Below, piece after piece: positions 49,549 through 64,000 of a stretch of 64,000 bases of DNA. Numbering within the stretch: position 1 is the first letter of the stretch; each line of letters begins with the position of its first letter. The DNA comes from Neocallimastix lanati (nom. inval.). Lineage: Eukaryota; Neocallimastigomycota; Neocallimastigomycetes; Neocallimastigales; Neocallimastigaceae. The stretch is from contig JACVTC010000074.1 in NCBI GenBank assembly GCA_016946835.1, positions 370,501 to 434,500 on the forward strand. The letters run 5' to 3'. The position numbers and the translations under genes were made by a program. The notes below the pieces were generated by a model, which made no database searches, had not been told where the DNA came from, and saw only the letters and a program-made list of their open reading frames with translations.

Positions 49549-52283
49549 TGGATGATTTAGTAATATTTTCTGATACCTTGGAACAACACATATTGGATCT
49601 ACAAAAAGTTTTTGATATTATTAAAGAAAATTGTCTAAAGGCTAATTTATCAAAATGCCATTTTATTAAACAAGAAGTTGAAGTATTAGGCCATATTTTA
49701 TCCACAGAAGGTATAAAGCCAGTACCCAAAAAGGTAGATGTAATATCCAAATGGGAATCACCTAAAAATATTACTCAATTAAGATCTTTCTTAGGTGCAA
49801 TTGGATATTATAGAAAATTTATTAAAGATTTTGCTATAATTGCTCAACCATTATTTAAACTATTAAAGAAAAATATAAAATATATCTGGGATGATATAAC
49901 TGAAGAAAGATTTAAAATTCTTAAGGAAAAACTTATTGAAGCTCCTATTCTTAAATATCCAGATTATGATAAACAATTTTTAATTAGAACGGATGCTTCA
50001 TTAGATGGAATAGGTGGTGTATTAATGCAGAAAGATAAAGATAACATCGAACATCCAATTCAATACATTAGTAGATCTTTAAAACCTACTGAAATAAATT
50101 ACAGTATTACTGATTTAGAAGGCACAGCTGCTTATTATTGTTGTTTAAAATTTAAACCATATTTTAGTGGTAATAAATATGATACTATTTTATATACTGA
50201 TCATAAACCTTTAATAGGCTTATTTAATAATAAAGAACCAAATAATGCTCGTCAAGCTAGATGGGTTATAACTTTTAGTATGTTAAAAATTGTAGTTAAA
50301 TATGAACAAGGAAAGAAAAATGTTATTGCTGATGCACTTTCTCGATTAATTCCTGACTCTAAAAATATTAATAAAAAAATTAAAAATAATACTTTATTTA
50401 TTCATTTGAATAATAATGAAAATATTAATTACGATTCTATTGAAAATATAAATAAAATGAATAATACAAATAAAAATGATTATCCTTTAAATAATATTTC
50501 TGAAGAAAATAATTACGTTAATTTTAATAAAAATAATTTAGATAATAATATAATTAATTCTTTAAATAAATTAAATAATAATAATAATAATAATAATAAT
50601 TATATTTTTAAAAATTTAAATAATAATTCCAGTGTTAATAGTTATTATGAAAAATTTAATAATAATAATAATAATAATGACAAAAATTTTTATTTAGAAA
50701 ATTTTGATAATAATTGTAATAATAGTAGTAACGATATTAAAAAATATTCAAAGGAATTTTGTAACCTTAATCAAAATAATATTAAAAATTTTTCTGAAAA
50801 ACTTAATTATAACAAATTTAATAAAAATTGTATTAAAAATTTTTATGAAAATAATTATGATAAAAATCCTTTAATTAATATTTCTGAAAATTCTTATAAT
50901 AAAAATCTTAATACATGTAATTCTAAAATTAATGATAACTATAATGAAAATAATATTAATTTAAATAAAAGTAAAGATAATAATAATTTAGAAAATTATT
51001 ATATTTTAAATAAAGATTCTATTGAAAATAATTTTAATGAAAATGAAATAACTTTTGTTACAACTAATGATGACAATAATAATACTGAAGTTGAAGAATT
51101 AAATAATAGTATTGCTATAAAAGAATATTTGAAAAAGAAAATAATTATTATAGATAATATTAAATATTTTAAAGACGGAGAAAATATTCGTAAATTTGTC
51201 GAAAACAAAGAAGAGAAAATAGAACTATTATTAGCTGCGCATAGTGTTGGACATGAAGGCTATTATAAAACATACGATAGACTTAAAAGGAAATATTATT
51301 GGGAAAACATGTCCAAAGATGTAGAATTACTTGTTAAAACTTGCCATGATTGTCAAATGAACAGACCACAACCAATTAATAGAGGTACTGAATCATTTGC
51401 TACTAAACCAGGTTTACCCTTTACTCGAGTTGGTTTAGACATTATAGGACCCTTACCTATCACTAAATCAAATAATAAATACATAATTGTTTTAGTTGAT
51501 TATTTTACAAAATGGGTAGAAGCCGAACCATTTCCTACAATTGAATCTAAAGACATTATTAAGTTTCTTACTAATGTATTTTCTCGACATGGCATTCCTG
51601 AAATTTTAATCACTGATAATGGTCCGCAATTTACTTCCAATGCTACAAAAGGATTTTTAGATTTATATAATGTTTATGTTCATTACATCAGTACTTACCA
51701 TCCTGAAAGTAATGGCCAAGTTGAAAATAGAAATAGAGAAATTATAAAATATATTAGACTACTTGGAGGAACAGAAAAGAATTGGGATGAAATTCTTCCA
51801 GTTGCTTTATGGGCCTTAAGAACTTGCAAAAGTGAAGTTACAAAATTTTCTAGTTTTGAACTCTTATATGGTAGAACTGATCTACAACCATTCGAATTAA
51901 CAATTGCATATAATGATAGAAATATAAATGAAACCTTTGATGAATATTTAATTAGAAAATTTACAACTCATCATAAATGGATTATGGAAGCCACTGCTAA
52001 TATTGATAATGCTAATAAATTATGGGAAAATAGAAGAAAACAACAAAAATCTATGAATACTGTTTTTGAACCAGAGGACTTAGTTTTAGTTAGAAATTTC
52101 TCAAGAAGAAAGTTAGACCCCTTTTACACTGGTCCTTTTAGAATTGTTCAAATGAATTATAATACCGCTTGTATTTGTGATATTTACACTGGTGAAATAG
52201 CTGACAGAAATGTACACCAGATAAATCTTGTTCATTATTATACTTGGTATAATCAGACTTCAGGGGACGAAGTCTCATCTTAA
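49548..52283 (+). pseudogene. RT C-terminus, RNase H and integrase of element C
   Basis: Open from MDDLVIFSDTLEQHILDLQ (RT catalytic DD and thumb), SKCHFIKQEVEVLGHIL, through RNase H (RTDASLDGIGGVLMQ, YTDHKPLIGLF, VIADALSRL). After about 230 Asn-rich residues (roughly 50360-51050) comes integrase: an HHCC zinc-binding segment (HSVGHEGYYKTYDRLKRKYY, CHDCQMNRPQ), the D,D-35-E core (GLDIIGPLP, ITDNGPQFTS, NGQVENRNREI) and a GPF motif (YTGPFRIVQ). It ends SGDEVSS. No chromodomain. The first 41 codons of the longer open frame (from 49425) are antisense to the inverted segment and not real. Integrase looks intact but has no start of its own. Confidence 0.85.
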
Positions 52284-52295
52284 GCGGGGAGATTA

Positions 52296-53263
52296 TGATA
52301 TGGGGTGTCACTAAATACCTTGTATTTCCTATTAAATACTCTTAATAATAATAAAATAAAATTATTATTAAATATTCTTATTAAAATCTTTTATTAATAT
52401 CAAATATAAAAAAAATTATTATTAAATATTCTTATAAATTTCCTTTATTAATATTAAATATAATAAAAATTATTATTAAATATTCTTATTAAATATTCTT
52501 TTATTAATATCAATTATAATAAAAATTATTATTAAATATTCTAATAAAAATCTTTTATTAATATTAAATATAATAAAAATTATTATTAAATATTCTTATT
52601 AAAAATTATATAATATTTAAATCATTACTAATTCTTATTTTTATATTAAGAATAATAAAAACCTATTTCAATAAATATTTGATATAAAATACAGAATTAT
52701 AAGTTTCTGTATAATATTTTCTAAACCTTTGAAATAAACTAAAAATAAATCAAAAATTAAAAATAAATTAAATCTTTATTAAAAATAAAAATGAACTAAA
52801 ATACAGAATTTCAATAATAAAAAAATGATCTAAAATACAGAAAATATCAATTCTGTATAATTCTCTCTCTGAAAAACAATATCAAGAAGAAGCTACCGCC
52901 CGGAATGCCCTTCGTGATACAATCTCTAAATTTATTTTTTTTATTTTAATTTAATAAATGTTATTTTTTTAAAAAAAAAAATAATTTAAAATAATAGTTA
53001 AAAATTAAAATAAAATAGTTATAATAGTCTTTTATAAAGAATATATTAATAATAAATAAAATGTATTAAAATAAAAGTATAAAAAGAAGAATAAATTTCT
53101 TTCTTTTTAATACTTGGAACAAATAATTTTAATTTTAAATTTAAATAAAGAATATTTTAAAATTTAATTTTTTTTCTTGTTTCCAAATTTATTTTTATAG
53201 TTATGTGTTAATATTTATTTTTTTGTTTTGAATATCTTAGTGTTTCAACCCCAGCCCGTATCA
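52296..53263 (+). repeat. Right LTR of element C
   Basis: 968 bp, TGATATGGGG start and CCCGTATCA end, preceded by the purine tract AAGCGGGGAGATTA. Shares indels with the solo LTR at 54248 that the left LTR lacks. Confidence 0.88.
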
Positions 53264-54247
53264 GCATTGTGTAATAATCATACTAAGTTCTATTACTAAA
53301 TATGATTATTAACTTCAACTTAATGACTAATTCATTAAGTTGAGATATAAAATAAAAATAAAAAATTTTACCTAAAAAGAGAGTTTATAATAAAATTAAT
53401 TATAATAACAACACAAAAAGTAAAAGAAGGAATATTTGGATAAATTTGGTTTTAAAAAATATGTTTTTGAATAAAATGTTTTATTAATTTATTAAAGTTT
53501 AAAATATAAAATTGCTATTATTATAACTATATTTTTATAATAATAACTCTTGATTTCTTAAAGGGAAATCAAGAGCCTTATTTATATTTTTTTATGGAAA
53601 TAAGGTTAAATAAAAAGGGTTTTCTAATCTTAAAAAATATCTTATCTAGAAAAAGATTAGAAGAAAAAACTAGATAAGTTTTTTGATCGATATTCTATTC
53701 ATATCGATCATCGTATATATTAAGTAAAACCAAATATATTATTTTATATTTGGATAAAACCTTAATATATCGATTTCCTAAATTTTAATTTAGATCATCA
53801 AATAAAAGGAAAAATCAATAATAACCGGAATGATCTAAATTATTCTATTTTTCTAAATATTATTTTTAAAATCTAATCTAAACTTATTAACATAAAACTA
53901 TCTTTAAACTAGAATACAGAATTATAAAAAATACAGAAACTTATTAATTGTTCTTTTAAATGTACAATGTAAAAAATAAATAAAACTAATGTTTACATTA
54001 ACTTGATAATTAAATGAATAACTAAATAAAATTAATAATATTAATAAGTGTACATATAATAATTATTTAAATAAATTTTCTAATATTATTTAAGTGTATG
54101 AATAATTACAATTATAATAAATTTGATAATAATATCTCAATGTATGAATTAATTATAATTTAAATAAATTTATTATTATTATCAATAATTATAAAGACTA
54201 AGAAATAATAATTATTTATTAGTAAATAATTATTATTTCTTACAATT
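53264..54247 (+). repeat. Hairpin-chain repeat, copy 1
   Basis: Non-coding sequence made of consecutive inverted repeats. TAATAATCATA/TATGATTATTA at 53272 and 53301; CAACTTAATGA/TCATTAAGTTG at 53316 and 53332; CTCTTGATTTC/GAAATCAAGAG at 53547 and 53565; CCTTATTT/AAATAAGG at 53576 and 53598; interleaved stems TTCTAATCTT-CTTATCTAG-AAGATTAGAA-CTAGATAAG (53622-53678, pseudoknot order); GATCGATAT/ATATCGATC at 53685 and 53701; CCAAATATA/TATATTTGG inside ATATATTAAG/CTTAATATAT (53715-53770); an 18-bp stem at 54200-54241. Homologous to copy 2 at 62748. It is cut off on the left by the LTR of element C and on the right by a solo LTR. Confidence 0.7.
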
Positions 54248-55181
54248 TGATACGGGGTGTCACTAAATACCTTGTATTTCCTATTAAATACTCTTAATAA
54301 TAATAAAATAAAATTATTATTAAATATTCTTATTAAAATCTTTTATTAATATCAAATATAAAAAAAATTATTATTAAATATTCTTATAAATTTCCTTTAT
54401 TAATATTAAATATAATAAAAATTATTATTAAATATTCTTATTAAATATTCTTTTATTAATATCAATTATAATAAAAATTATTATTAAATATTCTAATAAA
54501 AATCTTTTATTAATATTAAATATAATAAAAATTATTATTAAATATTTTATTAAAAATTATATAATATTTAAATTATTACTAATTCTTATTTTTATATTAA
54601 GAATAATAAAAACCTATTTCAATAAATATTTGATATAAAATACAGAATTATAAGTTTCTGTATAATATTTTCTAAACCTTTGAAATAAACTAAAAATTAA
54701 ACAAAAATCAAAAATAAATTAAATCTTTATTAAAATAAAAATGAACTAAAATACAGAAAATATCAATACTGTATAATTCTCTCTCTGAAAAACAATATCA
54801 AGAAGAAGCTACCACCCGGAATGCCCTTCGTGATACAATCTCTAAATTAATTTTTATATTTTAATTTAATAAATGTTATTTTTTTTTTTAAAAAAATAAT
54901 TTAAAATAATAGTTAAAAATTAAAATAAAATAGTTATAATTGTTTTTTTTTATAAAGAATATATTAATAATAAATAAAATGTATTAAAATAAAAGTATAA
55001 AAAGAAGAATAAATTTCTTTCTTTTTAATACTTGGAACAAATAATTTTAATTTTAAATTTAAATAAAGAATATTTTAAAATTTATTTTTTTTTCTTGTTT
55101 TCAAACTTATTTTTATAGTTATGTGTTAATATTTATTTTTTTGTTTTGAATATCTTAGTGTTTCAACCCCAGCCCGTATCA
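54248..55181 (+). mobile_element. Solo LTR of the element C family
   Basis: 934 bp, TGATACGGGG to CCCGTATCA. Nearly identical to 52296-53263 apart from small indels. No interior sequence is attached. Flanking 5-mers (CAATT and GTATT) differ, so a simple solo-LTR history is not shown. Confidence 0.85.
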
Positions 55182-55850
55182 GTATTGGTAAAGAACGAAT
55201 ATATAATGGATTATTAATTAGAATTTCAACCTACTTTGTCACGAATACTAGTGGATTTGAAGTTAAAATTCACTATTAGATCAATTGAAATTTAATTTAG
55301 TTATTGACAAAAATTATTTTAATTCGATTTTAAATATAAAAATAAATATTAGAAACATTAAAGAATTAGAAACCAAAGGGTTTGGACTTATTTATTAAAG
55401 ATAATTTAATTTAATTTAACCCTTAAGAATTTGATAAAAATAACATGAAGATAAAACAACGATAACTCAACAAATAATGGAAATATTATATTGATATTCC
55501 CGCTAAAATTATATTCATTAGAAAGCTACTGACGAGAACTACAACATACGTTAAAATCAACCTTATTGGACAACTAGATAACGAGATATTGGACTTTAAA
55601 GATATTCAAATATAAAAATATGGACAACTAGATAACGAGAAATTGGACTTTAAAGATATTTAAATATAAAAATATAATTTAATTATTTAATTAAGACCCT
55701 AATTATTAATTAAGAAATTTATATTAGATAAATCTCTTAACTTGGAAATTATATTATTAATTTGTATTATTAATTAAAAATACAGAATTAGTTATTAGTA
55801 ATAGTTTTATAATATTTTAAATAAGTTTTATAAGTTTTATATATTTTATT
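55182..55850. other. AT-rich spacer with a 54-bp tandem duplication
   Basis: Stops in all frames. TGGACAACTAGATAACGAGA occurs at 55567 and again at 55621 as the start of two adjacent 54-bp copies. Otherwise nothing recognised. Confidence 0.6.
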
Positions 55851-55855
55851 ATTAT
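55851..55855. repeat. Target-site duplication ATTAT, left of element D
   Basis: ATTAT abuts the TG of the left LTR and recurs at 61329-61333 after the right LTR. Confidence 0.85.
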
Positions 55856-56461
55856 TGTAACGAATATTGGAATATCCGTGTTTTAAAGAGTGTAACACAA
55901 TAGGTAAGCACTTTTTGATTAATAAGTAATTTGGTTTTTTAGAATATAGTTTTATTAATTAAGAAATTTAAAAATATTAATTATAAAGATTAATTATTGT
56001 AATATTTCGAATTACTTATTAATTAATTTAATAATTAATAAAAACACAATTTTTAAAATATTTTTTTTTTGGCTGCGAAATTCACTCCTATTTATAGTTT
56101 TTCAAAATTTAAATCCATAAAAATTTAAAACCATAAAATCATTAAAAAGTTTCATAAAAATTGATTATTTTCGGTTAAAAAGAATCTAAAGGAAATAATG
56201 ATAAAAGATAAATTAAAATAGAATTTCTATCTGATTTGTTTCTATTAATTTCTAAGAATTTCTTTTGTTAATTTTTACAGAAATTTATACAGAAACAAAT
56301 ACAGAAACAAATACAGAAATGAAGTATAAAAATTCTTTAAAATTTAAATGATATAAAATTTTAGTAAAGGTGTGTGTCGAACCCTAGTGGTTCAGGCTGA
56401 GGTCATAGTGACTAACCACTATGCAAGCATTCTAATTTCTAATTTTTTAAGATTCGTTACA
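55856..56461 (-). repeat. 3' LTR of element D
   Basis: 606 bp. On the element's sense strand it is preceded by the purine-rich AGAGGAGGACCA (polypurine tract). Its U3 side carries a tRNA-like segment (separate entry). Confidence 0.92.
56371..56431 (-). other. tRNA-like segment in the LTR of element D
   Basis: Sense strand of the element reads TGCATAGTGGTTAGTCAC (like a tRNA D arm and A box) and, about 30 nt on, AGGGTTCGACAC (like a B box). A full cloverleaf cannot be drawn. Two alternative hairpins exist: CATAGTG/CACTATG (56404 and 56417) or AGTGGTT/AACCACT (56386 and 56414), which overlap and exclude each other. The same segment is at 61238-61298 in the other LTR. It may be a tRNA-derived insertion or an internal Pol III promoter. 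Confidence 0.5.
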
Positions 56462-56682
56462 TGGTCCTCCTCTAGGATTCGGATGCCAGACGAATCTTTT
56501 GCTTTAAATCTAAACTATTTCTAATTCTAACTTTTATAATAATAAACTATAACTAAAATACTTATAGGAGTGATAATTTAATTAATACATTGGATAATAA
56601 AAATTACATGAATTTTAAGTTTTAAAAATAAAGTATAAAAATAAAACTATCTAGAATAAATGTTTTTGAATAATATAAAATA

Positions 56683-56715
<33 letters not shown>

Positions 56716-56783
56716 ATCATAAGTTAGAATGATTAATAGTACTTTGATGAAATAAAATTTATTTTTGATTAAATGATTTATAT
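56462..56783 (-). other. 3' untranslated part of element D
   Basis: Between the stop codon and the 3' LTR. Contains a 32-bp A/T tract and ends in the polypurine tract. No coding content. Confidence 0.7.
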
Positions 56784-60247
<3,464 letters not shown>

Positions 60248-60484
60248 TATAATCATTAATTTTGTTTGAATAATAAATATACAATATAATTAATTATTAG
60301 AAGAAGTAAATATTTAATTTCAATATAAATAATTTTAATTTCAAGGATGGCTATATGGATTATTGAAAATATTAATAATTTTAATATATAGTAAAATTCA
60401 AGGGTTCCGATTGAATTTATAAATTCATGAATGAATTTTGGTAGAAAAATTTATAGTCTTGGTAAGTGGTTTCAAAAATAGTAG

Positions 60485-60672
60485 AAAATGGGATTCCTTA
60501 ACGGGGTTCCAAAAAAGAATAGTAGTAAATGGGATTCCTTAACGGTGTTCCAAAAATAGTAGTAGAAAATGGGATTCCTTAACGGGGTTCCAAAAATAGT
60601 AGTAGAAAATGGGATTCCTTAACGGGGTTCCAAAAATAGTAGTAGAAAATGGGATTCCTTAACGGGGTTCCA
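60485..60672 (-). repeat. Five 40-bp repeats in the leader of element D
   Basis: Units begin GGGATTCC at 60490, 60531, 60571, 60611 and 60651 (+ strand), each with TTAAC and GGGGTTCC (one has GGTGTTCC) and a GTAGTAG spacer. On the + strand the two arms could pair with G-U pairs; on the sense strand they cannot. They lie just inside the 5' LTR. Function unknown. Confidence 0.85.
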
Positions 60673-60722
60673 GAAAGAGTAAAAGTGCAAAGGTATTGTG
60701 CTTAGTTTAGTGGTGTTTTTAT

Positions 60723-61328
60723 TGTAACGAATATTGGAATATCCGTGTTTTAAAGAGTGTAACACAATAGGTAAGCACTTTTTGATTAATAAGTAATTTG
60801 GTTTTTTAGAATATAGTTTTATTAATTAAGAAATTTAAAAATATTAATTATAAAGATTAATTATTGTAATATTTCGAATTACTTATTAATTAATTTAATA
60901 ATTAATAAAAACACAATTTTTAAAATATTTTTTTTTTGGCTGCGAAATTCACTCCTATTTATAGTTTTTCAAAATTTAAATCCATAAAAATTTAAAACCA
61001 TAAAATCATTAAAAAGTTTCATAAAAATTGATTATTTTCGGTTAAAAAGAATCTAAAGGAAATAATGATAAAAGATAAATTAAAATAGAATTTCTATCTG
61101 ATTTGTTTCTATTAATTTCTAAGAATTTCTTTTGTTAATTTTTACAGAAATTTATACAGAAACAAATACAGAAACAAATACAGAAATGAAGTATAAAAAT
61201 TCTTTAAAATTTAAATGATATAAAATTTTAGTAAAGGTGTGAGTCGAACCCTAGTGGTTCAGGCTGAGGTCATAGTGACTAACCACTATGCAAGCATTCT
61301 AATTTCTAATTTTTTAAGATTCGTTACA
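60723..61328 (-). repeat. 5' LTR of element D
   Basis: 606 bp, nearly identical to the 3' LTR. No primer-binding site starting TGG was found next to its inner end (sense strand ATAAAAACACCAC), so priming is unexplained. Confidence 0.92.
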
Positions 61329-61333
61329 ATTAT
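61329..61333. repeat. Target-site duplication ATTAT, right of element D
   Basis: Identical to 55851-55855. Confidence 0.85.
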
Positions 61334-62747
61334 ATATTTTTATTCAATTATTTTCTAAAAGATTCTAAGGAATTCTTTATCATTCTAAAGATTTCCGAAA
61401 GAGAATTTTTAATTAGTTTTAATATTTTATTTTATTTTATTTATTTTATTATTAAATTAGTTTTATTATTAAATTGTTTTATGAATAATTATATAGTTAT
61501 TGTATTAAAAGATTATTATCAATATTATTTTATTATTATATTTTATATAGTTTATATACATGTATAAATATTTTAAGATTAAAATGTATTAATTAATTAT
61601 ATTGTTAATTATTATTTTAGTTTAGTATAAAAAGGATTTGAAATTCCATATTTTGAATTCTTTGTAAGATTATTAAATACTAAACTATTAACATAAAGTT
61701 AATAAATTAATTATAACAATAAATAATTTTTTATATTAATCTTAGTTAATTTTATTATTAAAATATATATTAAATAAAGTTCTAATAAAACATAAATTTT
61801 AAATATTGAAATCTTAATTATAAAACTCTGTGTGTTATTTATTATTTAAATTTAATTAAATTGTTATAATTAATTAAAACATCTTGACCTGACCAATTTA
61901 ACCCAAAACTAGGAAAGATATAGCAAGAATCTTATCTAAACACTCAATTAAATTTTACATACTTTAGAATCCATTATATTGTTCTTTACTTAATTTTACT
62001 TTACTATATTTTCTATACTAAATTATTTTATAAATATATTTTATTTTATATTTTTATTAAAAGTTTCTAAAATATTATCAATAATTCTATATTTTTATTA
62101 TTAATATCAATATCTATAATTTAACCTTAAATTTTATTATTTTATTAAAGTGTTTATTATCAATATTGATATTTTATTTTTATTTTCAAATATATTATTA
62201 TATTATTATTATATTGTATCAATATTAAAATTGAATTCTTTTTAGTATTTTATTTTAATTTTTAAATTGATTATTTAATATTTTTATTCCCCACAAATAA
62301 AATCAAATCTTAATTGATTAGTAATAAATATTAAATATATTATAGTTTTTAAATTTATTTTATATAAAATATAAGAATATTATATTAACATTCTTGATTA
62401 AAATAACTTTATTTTTCTGTAAAATCTTTTTAAATTTTGTTTGTTACTTTTCGTATATATTAAATAATTTAGTTTTAGTATATGAAAAATAATATAAAAT
62501 TATGTAAACAAAATTTATTAAAATAAAAATACTTATGAATTAGTTAATTTAAATTAATATAAAATTTGAAGTAATTAGTAATAGTAAATTATTTTATTTT
62601 AAATATGATAATAAAATGTAGAAAGGCTTTACATATTTATTTTTTTTCAAAAAGTATAAATAAGTGAAGTTTTTCAATAATTAAAATGTAGACAGAAAAA
62701 TATTCAAAATAAATAATTAATAAAATTTTTAATAAAACCCGAACCAT
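61334..62747. other. AT-rich DNA, nothing recognised
   Basis: Stops in all frames, no homopolymer arrays of note, no recognisable LTR ends or RNA gene. Probably old transposon-derived sequence. Confidence 0.5.
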
Positions 62748-64000
62748 AGCAGCATTTTGTAATAATTTAATTATAAAATTAATTATAATTAAATTATTAA
62801 CTACAACTTAATAATAACTAAAAAATAATTATTATTAAATTGAGAAAGCAAAAAAGATAAATATACATATCTTCTATAAGAAAGAGTTTATTATAACTAA
62901 TTATAATAAACTAATAACACAGAATTGTCAAAGAGAAAAGATTATTTTATTTTATTTTATTTTTAAATTTGTTTTTTATTAAAACTAACTTTATTAAAAT
63001 AGAAATATAAAATATTTATTAATGTTATTACTATATTATAATTGTTATAATAATAACTCTTGATTTCTCAAAAAGAATTCAAGAGCCTTATTTATAATTT
63101 TTTTGAAAAATAAGGTTAAATTAAAAAGTGCCTTCTAATCTTAACAAATCTCTTATCTAGGAAAAGATTAGAGAGAAAAACCTAGATAAGATTTTTGATC
63201 GATATTCTATCATATCGATCATCGTATCAATTAGGTAAAACCAATTACTTTTAAGAAGTGATTGGGAAAAACCTTATTAACCGATTCGCTAATCTAATCT
63301 AATTGATCGAAAATAAAAGAATAAAATAATAAAAGATATTTCGATCATAAAATCATAAATTTACAAATAAGGAAAATAACATAATAATGATATCAATAAA
63401 CAAAATACAGAATACATTATTAAAATACATATTAGAATACATAATATATTTGTTTACAATTTAATTAAATAAATAAACTAGGACTAATAAATTTAATAAT
63501 TAAATATATAATTAAATAAACTATAATTATTTATAAATGTATAAAAAATAATTAATTAAATAAATTTGGTTTTATTAAATTAATGAATACTTAATATTGA
63601 GTTAAATAAATTATTAAAAATATTTAAATGAATAAATATTATATAATTAAATAAAGTTATAATTATAACTTAACTAAGAAAATATAATTATTTTATTTAA
63701 AAATAATTATAGACTCTTACACGTTTGTAAGAAATTACTTATAAAATAATTATAAATAATTTCTTAAATACAAATTAACACTAATTATTACTAATTAACA
63801 TTAATTTGAGAAAATAAAATTAAATATAATTAAATTAATATGAAATAATATAAATAAATAATTATACTTAACTTAATATAAAAGAGAATTTATTATAGAA
63901 AGTTTATAATAAACAATTATAAAAGAGAGTTTATTATAGAAAGTTTATAATAAACAATTATAAAAGAGAGTTTATTATAGAAAGTTTATAATAAACAATT
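62748..64000 (+). repeat. Hairpin-chain repeat, copy 2 (runs off the window)
   Basis: Same order of inverted repeats as copy 1, many with altered bases on both arms. A 17-bp perfect stem at 62760/62783 replaces the 11-bp one; CAACTTAATAATAA/TTATTATTAAATTG at 62804 and 62829; CTCTTGA/TCAAGAG at 63057 and 63079; interleaved TCTAATCTT-CTTATCTAGG-AAGATTAGA-CCTAGATAAG (63134-63190); GATCGATAT/ATATCGATC at 63197 and 63212; CCAATTACTT/AAGTGATTGG at 63241 and 63256 inside ATCAATTAG/CTAATTGAT (63226 and 63299). Non-coding. Ends in the 41-bp repeats of the next entry. Confidence 0.7.
63880..64000. repeat. 41-bp tandem repeat, each unit a hairpin
   Basis: Units at 63880, 63921 and 63962. Each contains TTTATTATA, GAAAG, TATAATAAA, which can fold on itself. 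A similar hairpin (GTTTATTATAA/TTATAATAAAC) sits near 62887 in the same repeat copy. The array continues past the window. Confidence 0.85.

Larger units (their letters stand above)
42247..53263 (+). mobile_element. Element C: 11-kb Ty3/gypsy element with inverted RT segment
   Basis: LTRs at 42247-43799 and 52296-53263 (TGATACGGG...CCCGTATCA ends), long structured leader, gag, frameshift signal, linker, protease, Asn-rich insertion, inverted N-terminal RT, then RT C-terminus, RNase H, Asn-rich insertion, integrase. The flanking 5-mers (AAATT left, GCATT right) do not match, so the element was probably rearranged after insertion. Unusually long for the family owing to Asn-rich expansions and a 1.6-kb leader. 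Confidence 0.85.

Overview
The window is nuclear DNA of an anaerobic gut fungus (Neocallimastigomycota). The evidence is extreme A+T richness with endless A/T homopolymers and microsatellites, short AT-rich spliceosomal introns, Asn-rich proteins, and a secreted CotH-family protein ending in the Cys-rich fungal dockerin (CBM10 type) that these fungi use to build cellulosomes. A decayed NRPS adenylation-domain fragment also fits, since gut fungi carry NRPS genes. The species cannot be named from the sequence alone.

Only three ordinary host genes are recognised. A three-exon multipass membrane protein with a split RGS domain lies at 212-3450 (+). A three-exon CotH-dockerin gene lies at 27610-29816 (-), with three near-identical 363-bp repeats, each carrying a CACGTG site, upstream of its start. 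A tRNA-Val(TAC) gene lies at 36467-36539 (-). Between them are long non-coding stretches of simple repeats: TTTTA at 5.5-6.5 kb, TAA at 24.9 kb, TTATTTA at 31.4-32.8 kb and AAATAT at 33.3-33.7 kb.

The rest is a graveyard of LTR retrotransposons. From 10 to 18 kb there are short LTRs, gag fragments and three apparent primer sites matching the anticodon arm of tRNA-Lys(CUU), next to the NRPS fragment. Element A (19406-23971, +) is an old Ty3/gypsy chromodomain element flanked by AGTAT duplications. Element B (about 36.6-42.2 kb, +) has an intact gag but a pol reduced to protease, an RNase H remnant and the integrase tail. Element C (42247-53263, +) is about 11 kb, with Asn-rich expansions and the N-terminal half of its reverse transcriptase inverted at the YMDD box. 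A solo LTR of the C family follows at 54248-55181. Element D (55856-61328, -) is young, with near-identical 606-bp LTRs and ATTAT duplications; its single 995-codon ORF has lost RT and RNase H in frame. No element here has a working RT, so mobilisation in trans is implied for D.

The most interesting signals are RNA-level. (1) B and C share a -1 frameshift cassette at the end of gag: a UUUAAAY heptamer, a 6-nt spacer and a 7-bp hairpin with different base pairs in each. (2) B and C share a structured leader RNA with compensatory stem changes around a conserved purine-rich loop. (3) B, C and D each have 25-28 A residues directly against the gag AUG. (4) Two diverged copies of an unclassified repeat (53264-54247 and 62748-end) keep the same series of hairpins and an apparent H-type pseudoknot although the stem sequences differ. 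(5) The LTR of D contains a tRNA-like segment with A- and B-box-like motifs and two mutually exclusive hairpins.
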